Origin: Desulfofundulus thermosubterraneus DSM 16057
GTDB taxonomy: Bacteria > Bacillota > Desulfotomaculia > Desulfotomaculales > Desulfovirgulaceae
Assembly: GCF_900142025.1 (NCBI RefSeq)
Contig: NZ_FQZM01000013.1
Span: 24,550-88,549 of the forward strand
Direction of reading: 5' to 3'
Length of the DNA stretch: 64,000 nucleotides
The position numbers were made by a program, and so were the translations under genes. Shown here in pieces: positions 54,286-62,529 of the stretch (the stretch's first letter is position 1; each line of letters opens with the position of its first letter). A model generated the notes under the pieces. That model was not told the DNA's origin and searched no databases. It worked only from the letters and a program-made list of their open reading frames with translations.

Positions 54286-54642
54286 CTACTTAATAGTCCA
54301 CTCTTTAATTATCTGGCCGTTGACCAGGTGGGAAACCACAATTTCCCGCGCTTTTTTCTCATTCACGTGTCCGTAGGTAACCTTATCCCGGCCGGGCCTT
54401 TCCACTTCCACCAGCGGCTCGCAATGACACAGGCCGGCACACCCGGTTTGGGTTACCGTTATACCCTTCAGGCCCCGTTTACCGATTTCCTCCAGGATGG
54501 CAGTGAGCACCTCCCGGGCCCCCGAGGCAATCCCGCAGGTGCCCATGGTTACCACCACTTTAACGTCCTCCTTGCCCTCCCGCAGGCGCATCTCTTCCTG
54601 CAGCTTCTCCCTGAGCTTATCCAGCTCGGCGAGCGATTTCAT
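54286..54642 (-). CDS. Thioredoxin-like 2Fe-2S ferredoxin
   Basis: 118 residues from ATG 54642 with GGAGGTGG upstream. Four ligand cysteines in VTMGTCGIASGA and QTGCAGLCHCEP, the thioredoxin-fold [2Fe-2S] pattern. Often present between the ATPase and NuoF-like genes of HydABC operons (a HydD-like subunit). Probable electron carrier of the complex. Confidence 0.82.
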   Translation of the reverse strand: MKSLAELDKLREKLQEEMRLREGKEDVKVVVTMGTCGIASGAREVLTAILEEIGKRGLKGITVTQTGCAGLCHCEPLVEVERPGRDKVTYGHVNEKKAREIVVSHLVNGQIIKEWTIK

Positions 54643-55195
54643 ACCCACCACCTCCGCTAAGTATGCTTAAACTTTCGGTAAGATACTGGCGCAGCCAGAT
54701 AAGTACTTCCGGTGTATCCAGGGATATCCCTTTGAGACGGGACCTGATTTCCCTGGTATCCAGCTCATAGCTATGCCCGTTGTAAATGTGGCGGTAACGC
54801 AGGTCCAGGTGGCCATTGCCCACCAGCAGGCTGACGATGGTCCGGGGTATATCCCCCAGAGGAGGACGGTCCCAGCAATAATAAGGGAATGTAGCTACAA
54901 CCGTTGTACCGCGTCCAACTTCACTCTTTATTTCCAGGTTGCCGCCGCACCGCTCCACCGCCGCCTGCAAAAAGGGCAGCCCAAGACCTACCTTTTTACC
55001 GGTTTTGGTTGTAAAAAACGGGTTGGTCAACTGGCGCAGCACGTGTGGGGGCATCCCGGAACCGTTATCAATTACGGAAAAACGCATTACGTCGCTGGCC
55101 GGATCCTCTTCTACGGTAATCTCCACACGGGTAGCCCCGGCCTCCAGGGAATTCCTGGCGACGTCCAGGATGTGGTGAGCCAGTTCTTCCATCAT
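54617..55195 (-). CDS. Histidine-kinase-like ATPase domain protein
   Basis: 192 residues from ATG 55195 (GGGAGGG upstream). GHKL ATPase fold: HHILDVARNSLEAGAT (N box), VIDNGSGMPP (G1), TTKTGKKVGLGLPFLQAAVERCGG (G2). No phospho-acceptor histidine or sensor domain. The C-terminal 70 residues are unmatched. Conserved in hydrogenase operons of this group of Firmicutes; a regulatory role is inferred only. Overlaps the next gene slightly. Confidence 0.78.
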   Translation of the reverse strand: MMEELAHHILDVARNSLEAGATRVEITVEEDPASDVMRFSVIDNGSGMPPHVLRQLTNPFFTTKTGKKVGLGLPFLQAAVERCGGNLEIKSEVGRGTTVVATFPYYCWDRPPLGDIPRTIVSLLVGNGHLDLRYRHIYNGHSYELDTREIRSRLKGISLDTPEVLIWLRQYLTESLSILSGGGGYEIARRAG

Positions 55196-55213
55196 GGGAA
55201 TCCCTCCCATCAC

Positions 55214-55699
55214 TTATTGCCGGTAAGCCGCCAGGATATCGGACATGCGCTCCGGTTGAACCCGGGCGTGAACATCTTCATCCACAGTGATCACCGGTCC
55301 CAGGCCGCAGGCCCCAAGGCAGCGCACTACTTCCAGGGAAAACTGGCCGTCTTCGGTGGTCTCCCCGGGCTTGAGGCCCAGTTCTTCTTTGATGCGATCC
55401 AGGAGCTGCCCCGCTCCCCGCACGTAGCAGGCCGTACCCTTACACACGCTGATCTGGTGCTTGCCCTTGGGATGAATGGTAAAGAAGGAATAGAAAGATA
55501 CCACGCCGTAGACCTGACTTAAGGGTACATTCAGCGCTCCGGCAACCCTTTGCAGCACTTTTCTGGGCAGGTACCCGTAAAGCTCCTGGGCCTGGTGCAG
55601 CACTTGAATCAATGCTGACGGCTGCCCACGATAGCGGTCGAGCAGTGCATCCAGTTTACTGTTTAACTCCCCACCACACTTGCACCCGAACGACATCAT
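55214..55699 (-). CDS. hydC: NuoE-like 2Fe-2S subunit of the hydrogenase
   Basis: 161 residues. NuoE fold with ligands in SVCKGTACYVRGA and VVRCLGACGLGPVI. N-terminal helical part (LDALLDRYRGQPSALIQVLHQAQELYGYLPRKVLQRVA) is standard. Third core subunit with HydA and HydB. Confidence 0.93.
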   Translation of the reverse strand: MMSFGCKCGGELNSKLDALLDRYRGQPSALIQVLHQAQELYGYLPRKVLQRVAGALNVPLSQVYGVVSFYSFFTIHPKGKHQISVCKGTACYVRGAGQLLDRIKEELGLKPGETTEDGQFSLEVVRCLGACGLGPVITVDEDVHARVQPERMSDILAAYRQ

Positions 55700-55882
55700 A
55701 CCAACCTCCTTTGCGCTTTGTCTGTTTTACCGGGAGCCGTGCCAAAAGGTATTGACCACCTCCCTTCAGGGTAACACCGTAAAATTAGCCGGGCGGCGGT
55801 GGATCCCCGTCGCCAAGAAAGACCCGGGCCGAACTCAAGTTAGAATCGATTGCGCTGAGTCGCTCCGGGACAACCCCCGCCC

Positions 55883-56281
55883 TCATGTATTTTGTGGTTT
55901 GGCCACACCATCTGCCGTTGGATTGATCAGGCCAACCCTGGTAAGCAAGTAATACAGCCTGCCCGCAGCGTGGAAACTATCAAGGGGTGTGGAGAAGAGG
56001 GGCACACCTTCTTTTTCCGCCAGGGCAACGGTATCCGGTGGAGGAACCCGGCCTCCGGAAATAACAACCGCGCTCAAACCCACCAGGGAAGCCACGGCGA
56101 TCACATTGCGGTGGCGCTGGATGGTAATCCACAGGCTTCCCCGGCGGGCCCTTGCCAGCACGTCGCTCATCATATCACCACAGTAGGCACCGTATACCGG
56201 GGGCAGAACCAGGGCATTGTGATAATGGGCTGTCAGTTCCAGTTCAGCAATTATCTCCCGCCAGTCAATCAGTTTCAACAC
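55883..56281 (-). CDS. DRTGG-domain protein
   Basis: 132 residues, one DRTGG domain (VLARARRGSLWITIQRHRNVIAVASLVGLSAVVISGG, PLFSTPLDSFHAAGRLYYLL). Overlaps the start of... its 5' end overlaps the HfsB-like gene's 3' end by 17 bases, so the two are coupled. DRTGG domains are regulatory; the ligand is not established. Confidence 0.8.
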   Translation of the reverse strand: MLKLIDWREIIAELELTAHYHNALVLPPVYGAYCGDMMSDVLARARRGSLWITIQRHRNVIAVASLVGLSAVVISGGRVPPPDTVALAEKEGVPLFSTPLDSFHAAGRLYYLLTRVGLINPTADGVAKPQNT

Positions 56282-57608
56282 CCCCGTCCCTTATCTGCTT
56301 CCAATCCCGTCCCATGGCCGGCGGCTGTTTTTGGGCCAGTTCGACCATCTCCTCGGCCAGTTGCTGCAGGCGCTCCCGCAGTTCAAAGATACAGTAGCTG
56401 CGGCGGGCATACCCCTGCACTATATCTTCAGCCAGGGCGCGGCAGCTGGGGGAACCGCAGGATCCGCAGTCCAGCCCGGGAAGTTCGGTACAAATTCGCT
56501 CCGCCTCTTCCAGCCGGGCCAGAGCCACCTGGGGGTCTTTGGCCAGGGTTAAAGCCGGGCGGGCCGGAATGGGTGTTTTCAGGCGGTAGTAATCCAACTC
56601 CCGGGGGAATTCCCATTTTTCCTGGGAGCGGTAATACTTGACCAGATTACCCATGCGCACCCGGGCCACGAAGGGATTTTGCGGCACCAGGGGGCCGCCA
56701 ATACAGCCTCCCGTGCAGGCCTGGGCTTCCAGGTAGTCGATGTCGGTAAGGCCTCCTCTTTCTATTTCTTCCAGAACGCTGATCACGCTGTGGATACCGT
56801 CAACGGCCAGCAGCGACCCGGCTTTAATGGCCTCGTTTTCTCCCCCCGCCCGGCCCCAGCCAATGCCCACTCCTGAAGCCCGGGGAGCCACCGGATATGG
56901 TGCGGGCATCTCCAGGCGTTTGAGCAGAGCACCATAAACCACGGCCATGGAGATGGCCCCATCGACACTGGATCTACCTTCGGACGGTTGTTTTACTTCC
57001 GTCACTTTGGCGGGACAGGGGGTAATGAAAAAGGTGCCAATCTCGTCCGGTTCAAGCCCGGTCTTCCGGCAGGCCTGCTCCCGGGCCATACGCCCGGCTA
57101 TTTCCATGGGAGATTCTATGGGAATGATGTGTTCCAGCAAGCTGGGAAAGCGCACCTGGATTAACCTGACTACCGCAGGACAGGCTGATGAGATCAACGG
57201 CCGGGGCCTGTCAACACATACTCCCATATAATGCCTGATGGCCCACGAAACGGCTTCAGCCGCCAGGGCTACTTCAAAAACATCATGAAATCCCAGGGCT
57301 AGCAGGGCACTTAACACCTGGGAGGGGGTGACTTCGGGTTTAAACTGACCGTAAAAGGAAGGAGCAGGGAGGGCAACGGTATATTTAAAATCTTTTAGTT
57401 TTTCCAGGCAATCGGTTATGGCCAGTTTGGCCTGGTTGGGGCAGATGCGAATACACTCACCGCAGTCAATACAGCGCTCCTCGATAATGCGGGCTCTACC
57501 CTTGCGTACGCGAATGGCTTCCGTAGGGCAGTGTTTGATGCAGTTGGTGCACCCTTTGCATTTTTCTTCGTCGAGACGCACTGAATGGAAATATTGCTGC
57601 ATTTTCAA
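56265..57608 (-). CDS. [FeFe]-hydrogenase-like protein (HfsB/sensory type)
   Basis: 447 residues. Two 4Fe-4S motifs (CKGCTNCIKHCP, CIDCGECIRICP), then a hydrogenase large-subunit domain whose H-cluster loops are modified: SSACPAVVRL, TPCPAKVTEV, ACTGGCIGGPL. The four H-cluster cysteines persist but the usual TSCSP, MPCxxK and CPGGC contexts do not. A C-terminal Fe-S domain (LDCGSCGSPSCRALAEDIV, near 395) replaces a small subunit. Such proteins are viewed as hydrogen sensors or slow enzymes. Flanked by DRTGG and anti-sigma-type ATPase genes, in keeping with signalling. Confidence 0.85.
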   Translation of the reverse strand: MKMQQYFHSVRLDEEKCKGCTNCIKHCPTEAIRVRKGRARIIEERCIDCGECIRICPNQAKLAITDCLEKLKDFKYTVALPAPSFYGQFKPEVTPSQVLSALLALGFHDVFEVALAAEAVSWAIRHYMGVCVDRPRPLISSACPAVVRLIQVRFPSLLEHIIPIESPMEIAGRMAREQACRKTGLEPDEIGTFFITPCPAKVTEVKQPSEGRSSVDGAISMAVVYGALLKRLEMPAPYPVAPRASGVGIGWGRAGGENEAIKAGSLLAVDGIHSVISVLEEIERGGLTDIDYLEAQACTGGCIGGPLVPQNPFVARVRMGNLVKYYRSQEKWEFPRELDYYRLKTPIPARPALTLAKDPQVALARLEEAERICTELPGLDCGSCGSPSCRALAEDIVQGYARRSYCIFELRERLQQLAEEMVELAQKQPPAMGRDWKQIRDGGVETD

Positions 57609-57680
57609 TCACCACTTCTAGATATTGTCGTATACCCCGGCAGCGGTCGTCTCCCGTCGTTCCGTTCAACTCTTACCTTA

Positions 57681-58094
57681 CTAATTGTTGAAAACTGCCG
57701 CCCACAGTTTGGTGCCTTTATTTACTTCCGACTGGATATCCAGCTCATCGGCGCTTTTCTTGATGTTGGGCAGGCCCATGCCCGCCCCGAAGCCCATTTC
57801 CCGGATGTGGGGCGGAGCGGTGGAGTAACCTTCCTGCATGGCCAGGGGAATGTCGGGAATACCCGGGCCTTCATCTTCGGCGATGATTTCCACCTTATGG
57901 GGAGTGATATTGGCTGTCAGGGTGCCGTGATAGGCATGGATGACGATGTTCATCTCCGCCTCGTAGGCAATGATGATGGCCTTGCGAATGGTCGCGGGAT
58001 CCATACCGGCCAGCTGTAAGGCTTTTTTGATCTTTGTTGCGGCCTGGCCTGCCCGGCTGAAATCCATCCCCTTCACTTGAAACTTCAGCTGCAA
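57681..58094 (-). CDS. Anti-sigma-factor-like ATPase (RsbW fold)
   Basis: 137 residues, HATPase_c_2 type: AIIIAYEAEMNIVIHAYHG (N box), AEDEGPGIPD (G1), GFGAGMGLPNIKKSADE (G2). Resembles SpoIIAB/RsbW serine kinases but no partner anti-anti-sigma factor or sigma factor adjoins. Between a DRTGG gene and the HfsB-like gene. Confidence 0.82.
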   Translation of the reverse strand: MQLKFQVKGMDFSRAGQAATKIKKALQLAGMDPATIRKAIIIAYEAEMNIVIHAYHGTLTANITPHKVEIIAEDEGPGIPDIPLAMQEGYSTAPPHIREMGFGAGMGLPNIKKSADELDIQSEVNKGTKLWAAVFNN

Positions 58095-58112
58095 GGCACC
58101 TTACCCCCCGTT

Positions 58113-58448
58113 TCAGGAACTCCGCAGTCCTGCCTGGTAGAGGATGCCGCAACTTTCAAACAGGAACAGATCGGTCGCCAGCAAGGGAAGGCCCTTTTCC
58201 CGCGCCAGCTTAATTACGTCTTCACCGGGCTTCTTACCCCGCACAAAAACGATGGCCCGTGCCTCCACCATTTCCGCAAGACGGATGATCTGCACATTGG
58301 TAAGCCCGGTAAGCAAAAGGCAACCCGGCCTGGCAAAACACAAAGAGTCACTGATCAGGTCGCAGCCAAAGCCGCAAGTGACCTCTATGTCAAGCAGGTC
58401 GGCACCGCAGAGCACATCGGCATGGAGCATCTCTTTAATGACATGCAA
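58113..58448 (-). CDS. DRTGG-domain protein
   Basis: 111 residues from TTG with AGGTGA upstream. DRTGG-type fold (LTGLTNVQIIRLAEMVEARAIVFVRGKKPGEDVIKLAREKGLPLLATDLFLFESCGIL). First gene of the hydrogenase operon; a cysteine-rich N-terminal part (CGADLLDIEVTCGFGCD) is unusual and could hold a metal. Confidence 0.78.
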   Translation of the reverse strand: MHVIKEMLHADVLCGADLLDIEVTCGFGCDLISDSLCFARPGCLLLTGLTNVQIIRLAEMVEARAIVFVRGKKPGEDVIKLAREKGLPLLATDLFLFESCGILYQAGLRSS

Positions 58449-58549
58449 CTTGATTGTCGTTCACCTGCCATAAAAAGCTTTTTTGATCATTCGCCCTATA
58501 CAATAATTTTATGTTATCGATAGTCATCAAAATCGTTTATTACAACAGA

Positions 58550-58578
58550 ATAATACTTTTTTCAAAAAAGCAATACAA
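58550..58578 (-). promoter_or_regulatory. Candidate promoter of the hydrogenase operon
   Basis: Minus strand -35 TTGTAT (58573-58578), 17-bp spacer, -10 TATTAT (58550-58555), about 100 bases before the first DRTGG gene. The AT-rich gap 58449-58765 holds this and the hydG terminator. Confidence 0.4.
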
Positions 58579-58689
58579 GTTTGCTAAATGGTCATTTGGA
58601 GGGAATAAGCGGTCATATAAAACGGCCTAACGGCAGTATCGCCGCTTTTTAACAAAAATCTCTTTTTATCACCTCCAACGTATTCCACA

Positions 58690-58746
58690 AAAAATCCCCC
58701 TTTGCTACCAAAGACATTTTCAATGATCAGGGTAACAAAGGGGGGA
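58690..58746 (-). terminator. Terminator after hydG
   Basis: CCCCCTTTGTTACCC ... GGTAGCAAAGGGGG with a loop of about 20 bases, then ATTTTTTG on the minus strand. Ends the aspA-hydFEG transcript. Confidence 0.75.
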
Positions 58747-58765
58747 AGAGCATATTAATATAAAA

Positions 58766-60178
58766 CTAAAAGTACAGGTCCCGTTGTCCTTTTTCGATCA
58801 TTTCCAAACGGGCTACGGTTTCCTCACGCACGGCGGGATTTTCGATCAACTCCAGGTGTTTTTGGATGGTCTCCTCACCCACCTGCCGGGTCTGGGGCGA
58901 TGCATAGTCCAGGAGAAATTCCTTGAAGGTGAGAATGGCATTGGGCTGGCAGACGTTCTGGATCTGGCCGGTTTTAGCTAAAGACATAAACCGGTCGCCG
59001 GTACGCCCCTTGCGGTAACAGGCCGTACAGAAGCTGGGTATGTACCCGGATAAACAAATGCTGCGCAGCACTTCGTCGGGGCTCCGGTGATCCTCCACCT
59101 GGAACTGGGAAGTATCTCCCTCTTCCTGGTGCTCGCCCATCAGAGCCTTGTGGTAGCCTCCCACGCCCGTACACGAACCGGCACTGATCTGGGAAATGCC
59201 CACCGAGATCAACTCATCCCGGAACCCGGGCCGTTCCCGGGTGGAGAGAATCATCCCGGTGTAAGGTACGGCCAGGCGCAAAATAGCGATGATTTTTTTG
59301 AAGTCCCGGTCGGAAACCAGGTAAGGGAAGTTTTCCAGATTGATATTTAAGGCCGGGCGCAGCCGGGGAACCGAGATGGTGTGGGGGCCGACACCAAAGC
59401 GCTCTTCCAGATGCAGGGCGTGGAAGAGCAGGCCCAGCACTTCAAACTTATAGTCATATAAACCAAATAAAACGCCCAGGCCCACGTCATCAATACCGCC
59501 TTCCATAGCCCGGTCCATGGCCGTGGTGTGCCAGTCGTAATCCCGTTTGGGGCCGGAGGGGTGCATGGCCCGGTAGGTATCGCGGTGGTAAGTTTCCTGG
59601 AATAAAATATAAGTGCCGATGCCAACTTTTTTTAAAAGCCGGTATTCATCCACCGTGGTGGCGGCGATATTCACGTTCACCCGCCGGATGCTGCCGTTCT
59701 TGTCCTTAACGGAGTAGATGGTCTCGATGGCCTCCAGCACGTAATTGATGGGACAGTTGACGGGGTCCTCACCTGTTTCCAGAGCCAGCCGCTTATGTCC
59801 CATGGATTCCAGGGCAATCACTTCATCCCGTATTTCCTCCATGGTCAGGCGGCGCCGCACCAGTTCTTTGTTATCCCGGCGGTAACCACAGTACCGGCAG
59901 TTGTTGATGCAGTAGTTGCTGATATAAAGGGGGGCAAAGAGAACCAGCCTTTTGCCGTAAATCTTTTCTTTAACCCGGTGCGCGGTGGCATACATGAGGT
60001 CCAGGGTATCCTGGTCCTCCACATGGAGCAACACGGCCACTTCAAAGGGGGAAAGTCCCTTCGCCTCTTCCGCCCGGGCGATGATCTCCCGGGCCGTGGC
60101 AGGAGTCGCCCGGCGGCCTTCTTCCAGCAGACCGTTAATTTGCTCTTCGTTGATAAAGGCAGCGGGTTCACACTTCAC
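58766..60178 (-). CDS. hydG: [FeFe] hydrogenase maturase HydG
   Basis: 470 residues from GTG 60178, overlapping the hydE stop (CAGTGAAG) with AAGGAGGG upstream; the frame open to 60787 merely runs through hydE. Radical SAM triad CINNCRYCGY near 92, then the C-terminal cluster cysteines in CTACYRKGRTGDRFM and further Cys near. Splits tyrosine into CO and cyanide for the H-cluster. Confidence 0.95.
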   Translation of the reverse strand: MKCEPAAFINEEQINGLLEEGRRATPATAREIIARAEEAKGLSPFEVAVLLHVEDQDTLDLMYATAHRVKEKIYGKRLVLFAPLYISNYCINNCRYCGYRRDNKELVRRRLTMEEIRDEVIALESMGHKRLALETGEDPVNCPINYVLEAIETIYSVKDKNGSIRRVNVNIAATTVDEYRLLKKVGIGTYILFQETYHRDTYRAMHPSGPKRDYDWHTTAMDRAMEGGIDDVGLGVLFGLYDYKFEVLGLLFHALHLEERFGVGPHTISVPRLRPALNINLENFPYLVSDRDFKKIIAILRLAVPYTGMILSTRERPGFRDELISVGISQISAGSCTGVGGYHKALMGEHQEEGDTSQFQVEDHRSPDEVLRSICLSGYIPSFCTACYRKGRTGDRFMSLAKTGQIQNVCQPNAILTFKEFLLDYASPQTRQVGEETIQKHLELIENPAVREETVARLEMIEKGQRDLYF

Positions 60179-61248
60179 TGTTCCATCCCTCCTTGGATTT
60201 TCGGGGAATGCCCCGGTCCGCTCCCCACCCGCCGGTTTAAGGAAAAGATCAGGTTCTTCAACGAAACCAGTGTCTTTCCCATTTCCTCGTGCAGTCCCGC
60301 CTTTCCGGGATAGATCTGGTAATAGTAGCGGTAAGGCGGCGGGGTTGTATCGGGCATAATTACGTTGGCACCAAAACACAGGCCCATACGCCGCCCCTGG
60401 GGATGGATGGTACCCAGGGCGGTGGTGGCGGGCAAATGGGCCCGGGGAAGGAGCAACCTGGCTATGGCCAGCACCTTCAGGGTGAGTTCCAGCTCTCCGG
60501 GAGGCTCTTTTGCCAGGGGTGTTTGCGGGTGGGGTATGAAGGGGCCAATGCCCGCCATCTCTACGTCCAATTCCCGCATGAGCAGGATGTCGGCGGCCAG
60601 GGTTTCCAGACTCTGGCCAGGCAGGCCGATGATGTTTCCCGAACCCACCTGGTAGCCCAGATCCCGCAACCATTTCAGGCGCAGCAGCCGGTCCTGCAAG
60701 GTGGTACCCGGCCGCAGCCGGGCAAAAAGGGCGGCGTCGGCAGTTTCGTGCTTCAAGAGGTAGCGGTCGGCTCCAGCTTCCCGCCACAGGCGGTAATCCT
60801 CAAAGGAACGCTCGCCAACGGAAAGGGTTACCGCTCCTACCCCCACCTCTTCTTTTAAACGCCTGATGATATCTGCCAGAACGGGGGCCGTGTAATGGGG
60901 ATCTTCCCCCGATTGCAAAACAATGGTCGGAAGACCCAACCCGGCGGCCTTACGGGCAGCGGCCAGGATTTCCCCGGGAGTTAAGCGGTAACGCCGCAAC
61001 TTCCGGTTGTCCCGGCGCAGGCCGCAGTAAAGGCAGTTCCGGCAGCAGTAGTTGGAAAACTCAATGATGCCCCGTAAGTGTACCTCATCTCCCAGGAATG
61101 CCGCCCTCACCCCGTCGGCCGCCCGGCCAAGGGCATCAACCTCTTCGCCCCTGGCCTGAAGCAAAACAATCACTTCATGGCGCTCAAGACCGTGGCTTCC
61201 CCTGGCTTTTTCCAGTACTTCCACAAATTCCTGCCGCATATAAACCAC
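60175..61248 (-). CDS. hydE: [FeFe] hydrogenase maturase HydE
   Basis: 357 residues. Radical SAM motif CCRNCLYCG near 68 within IIEFSNYCCRNCLYCGLRRDN, BATS-like region and GEDPHY, SGNIIGLPGQSLE. Works with HydG and HydF to build the diiron site. Overlaps hydG. Confidence 0.94.
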   Translation of the reverse strand: MVYMRQEFVEVLEKARGSHGLERHEVIVLLQARGEEVDALGRAADGVRAAFLGDEVHLRGIIEFSNYCCRNCLYCGLRRDNRKLRRYRLTPGEILAAARKAAGLGLPTIVLQSGEDPHYTAPVLADIIRRLKEEVGVGAVTLSVGERSFEDYRLWREAGADRYLLKHETADAALFARLRPGTTLQDRLLRLKWLRDLGYQVGSGNIIGLPGQSLETLAADILLMRELDVEMAGIGPFIPHPQTPLAKEPPGELELTLKVLAIARLLLPRAHLPATTALGTIHPQGRRMGLCFGANVIMPDTTPPPYRYYYQIYPGKAGLHEEMGKTLVSLKNLIFSLNRRVGSGPGHSPKIQGGMEQ

Positions 61249-62529
61249 CTATGTCCGGGATGCCTGTTGCAAAAGGGCCAGCTCGTCTTCAAATTCCACC
61301 TGTTCCTCTTCAAGAACGGCTAAAGCCTGGGGGAAGGGGGATAATGCCCGCTTTAAAACCCCGTGAATATGGGCCATGAGCACGCCGTAATTGACAATGG
61401 GCACCCCGGCTTCCTGGGCCTGCATGATCCGGTAGAGCATTTCCCGGCGGTTGAGCATACAGGCCCCGCAGTGCACGATCAGCTTGTAATCCCGGAGGTT
61501 TCCGGGCAGGGTGCTCCCGCCGCTGGCCACGTCAAAGAGCAACTCTCCCCCCACCGCCTGCCGGAGCCAGCGGGGGATCTTCACCCGGCCGATATCATCC
61601 TGGATGGGGTGATGGGTACAGGCCTCGGCAATGAGGATTTTGTCCCCGGGCTTTAAATCCTTGACGGCCCTGGCCCCGGCCACCAGGGTGGGCAGATCTC
61701 CTTTAAAGCGGGCAAACAGGATGGAGAAGGAGGTGAAAAGCACATCCGGCGGGGTGTCGGCCACGGCCTTTAGATAGGCCGAGGCATCGGTTACCACCAG
61801 CTTCGGCTTCACGGCCATGCTGGCCAGGGCGTGCTTCAGCTCCCGCTCCTTGACCATCACTGCCACGGCGTCGTTTTCCAGTACGTCCCGGATTACCTGC
61901 TGCTGGGGGAGGATGAGCCTCCCCCTGGGAGCGGCCTTGTCGATGGGGATGACCAGTACGACCAGGTCCCCCGGTTCAATCAGGTCCCCCACAATGGTGG
62001 GAAGGGCCCAGTCCCTGGGGGCAGCCTTTACGACGGCCATTTTCAGCTCATTGATGCCCCGGCGGGTCAAAGCGCTGACCGCCACAAAGGGCACATCCAG
62101 TTCCTGCTGCCACGGGCGGTTAACCGCTCCGGGGTAGAGGTCGATTTTGTTGATTACTCCCAGCACCGGCACTTTTTGTTCCCGGGCCCGGTTCACCACA
62201 TCCCGTTCATATTCCCCAATTCCCCGCCCGGGATCCACCACCAAAAGGGCCAGGTCGGTTTTGTTGAGCACCTCCAGGGTTTTCTGCACCCGCAGGGCGC
62301 CCAGTTCCCCGGTATCGTCCAGCCCCGCCGTGTCGATAATCATCACCGGCCCCAGGGGGAGGAGCTCCATGGCCTTGGCCACGGGATCGGTGGTTGTGCC
62401 GGGGATGCCGGAAACGATGGCCACTTCCTGGTTGGTTATGGCGTTAATTAAGCTGGATTTGCCTGCATTACGCCGGCCGAAAAGGGCAATATGCAGCCGC
62501 TGCCCCCGGGGGGTAGCATTCAGGCTCAT
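61249..62529 (-). CDS. hydF: [FeFe] hydrogenase maturation GTPase HydF
   Basis: 426 residues. P-loop GRRNAGKSSLINAI (14-27), G3 DTAGLDD, G4 NKID, and C-terminal metal ligands in EACTHHP and VHCGACMLNRREML (His and two Cys). Scaffold that loads the diiron subcluster into HydA. Start overlaps aspA by four bases; hydE begins at once after its stop. Confidence 0.95.
   Translation of the reverse strand: MSLNATPRGQRLHIALFGRRNAGKSSLINAITNQEVAIVSGIPGTTTDPVAKAMELLPLGPVMIIDTAGLDDTGELGALRVQKTLEVLNKTDLALLVVDPGRGIGEYERDVVNRAREQKVPVLGVINKIDLYPGAVNRPWQQELDVPFVAVSALTRRGINELKMAVVKAAPRDWALPTIVGDLIEPGDLVVLVIPIDKAAPRGRLILPQQQVIRDVLENDAVAVMVKERELKHALASMAVKPKLVVTDASAYLKAVADTPPDVLFTSFSILFARFKGDLPTLVAGARAVKDLKPGDKILIAEACTHHPIQDDIGRVKIPRWLRQAVGGELLFDVASGGSTLPGNLRDYKLIVHCGACMLNRREMLYRIMQAQEAGVPIVNYGVLMAHIHGVLKRALSPFPQALAVLEEEQVEFEDELALLQQASRT

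Noticed and set aside
58600..58660. Rex-type operator near the hydrogenase operon
   Set aside because: Only one half-site (TTGTTAA) is visible; the second half does not match.
60179..60787. Upstream extension of the hydG frame by about 200 residues
   Set aside because: It runs through hydE in another frame, is Pro/Arg/Ala-rich without family match, and a good GTG with GGAGGG lies at 60178.
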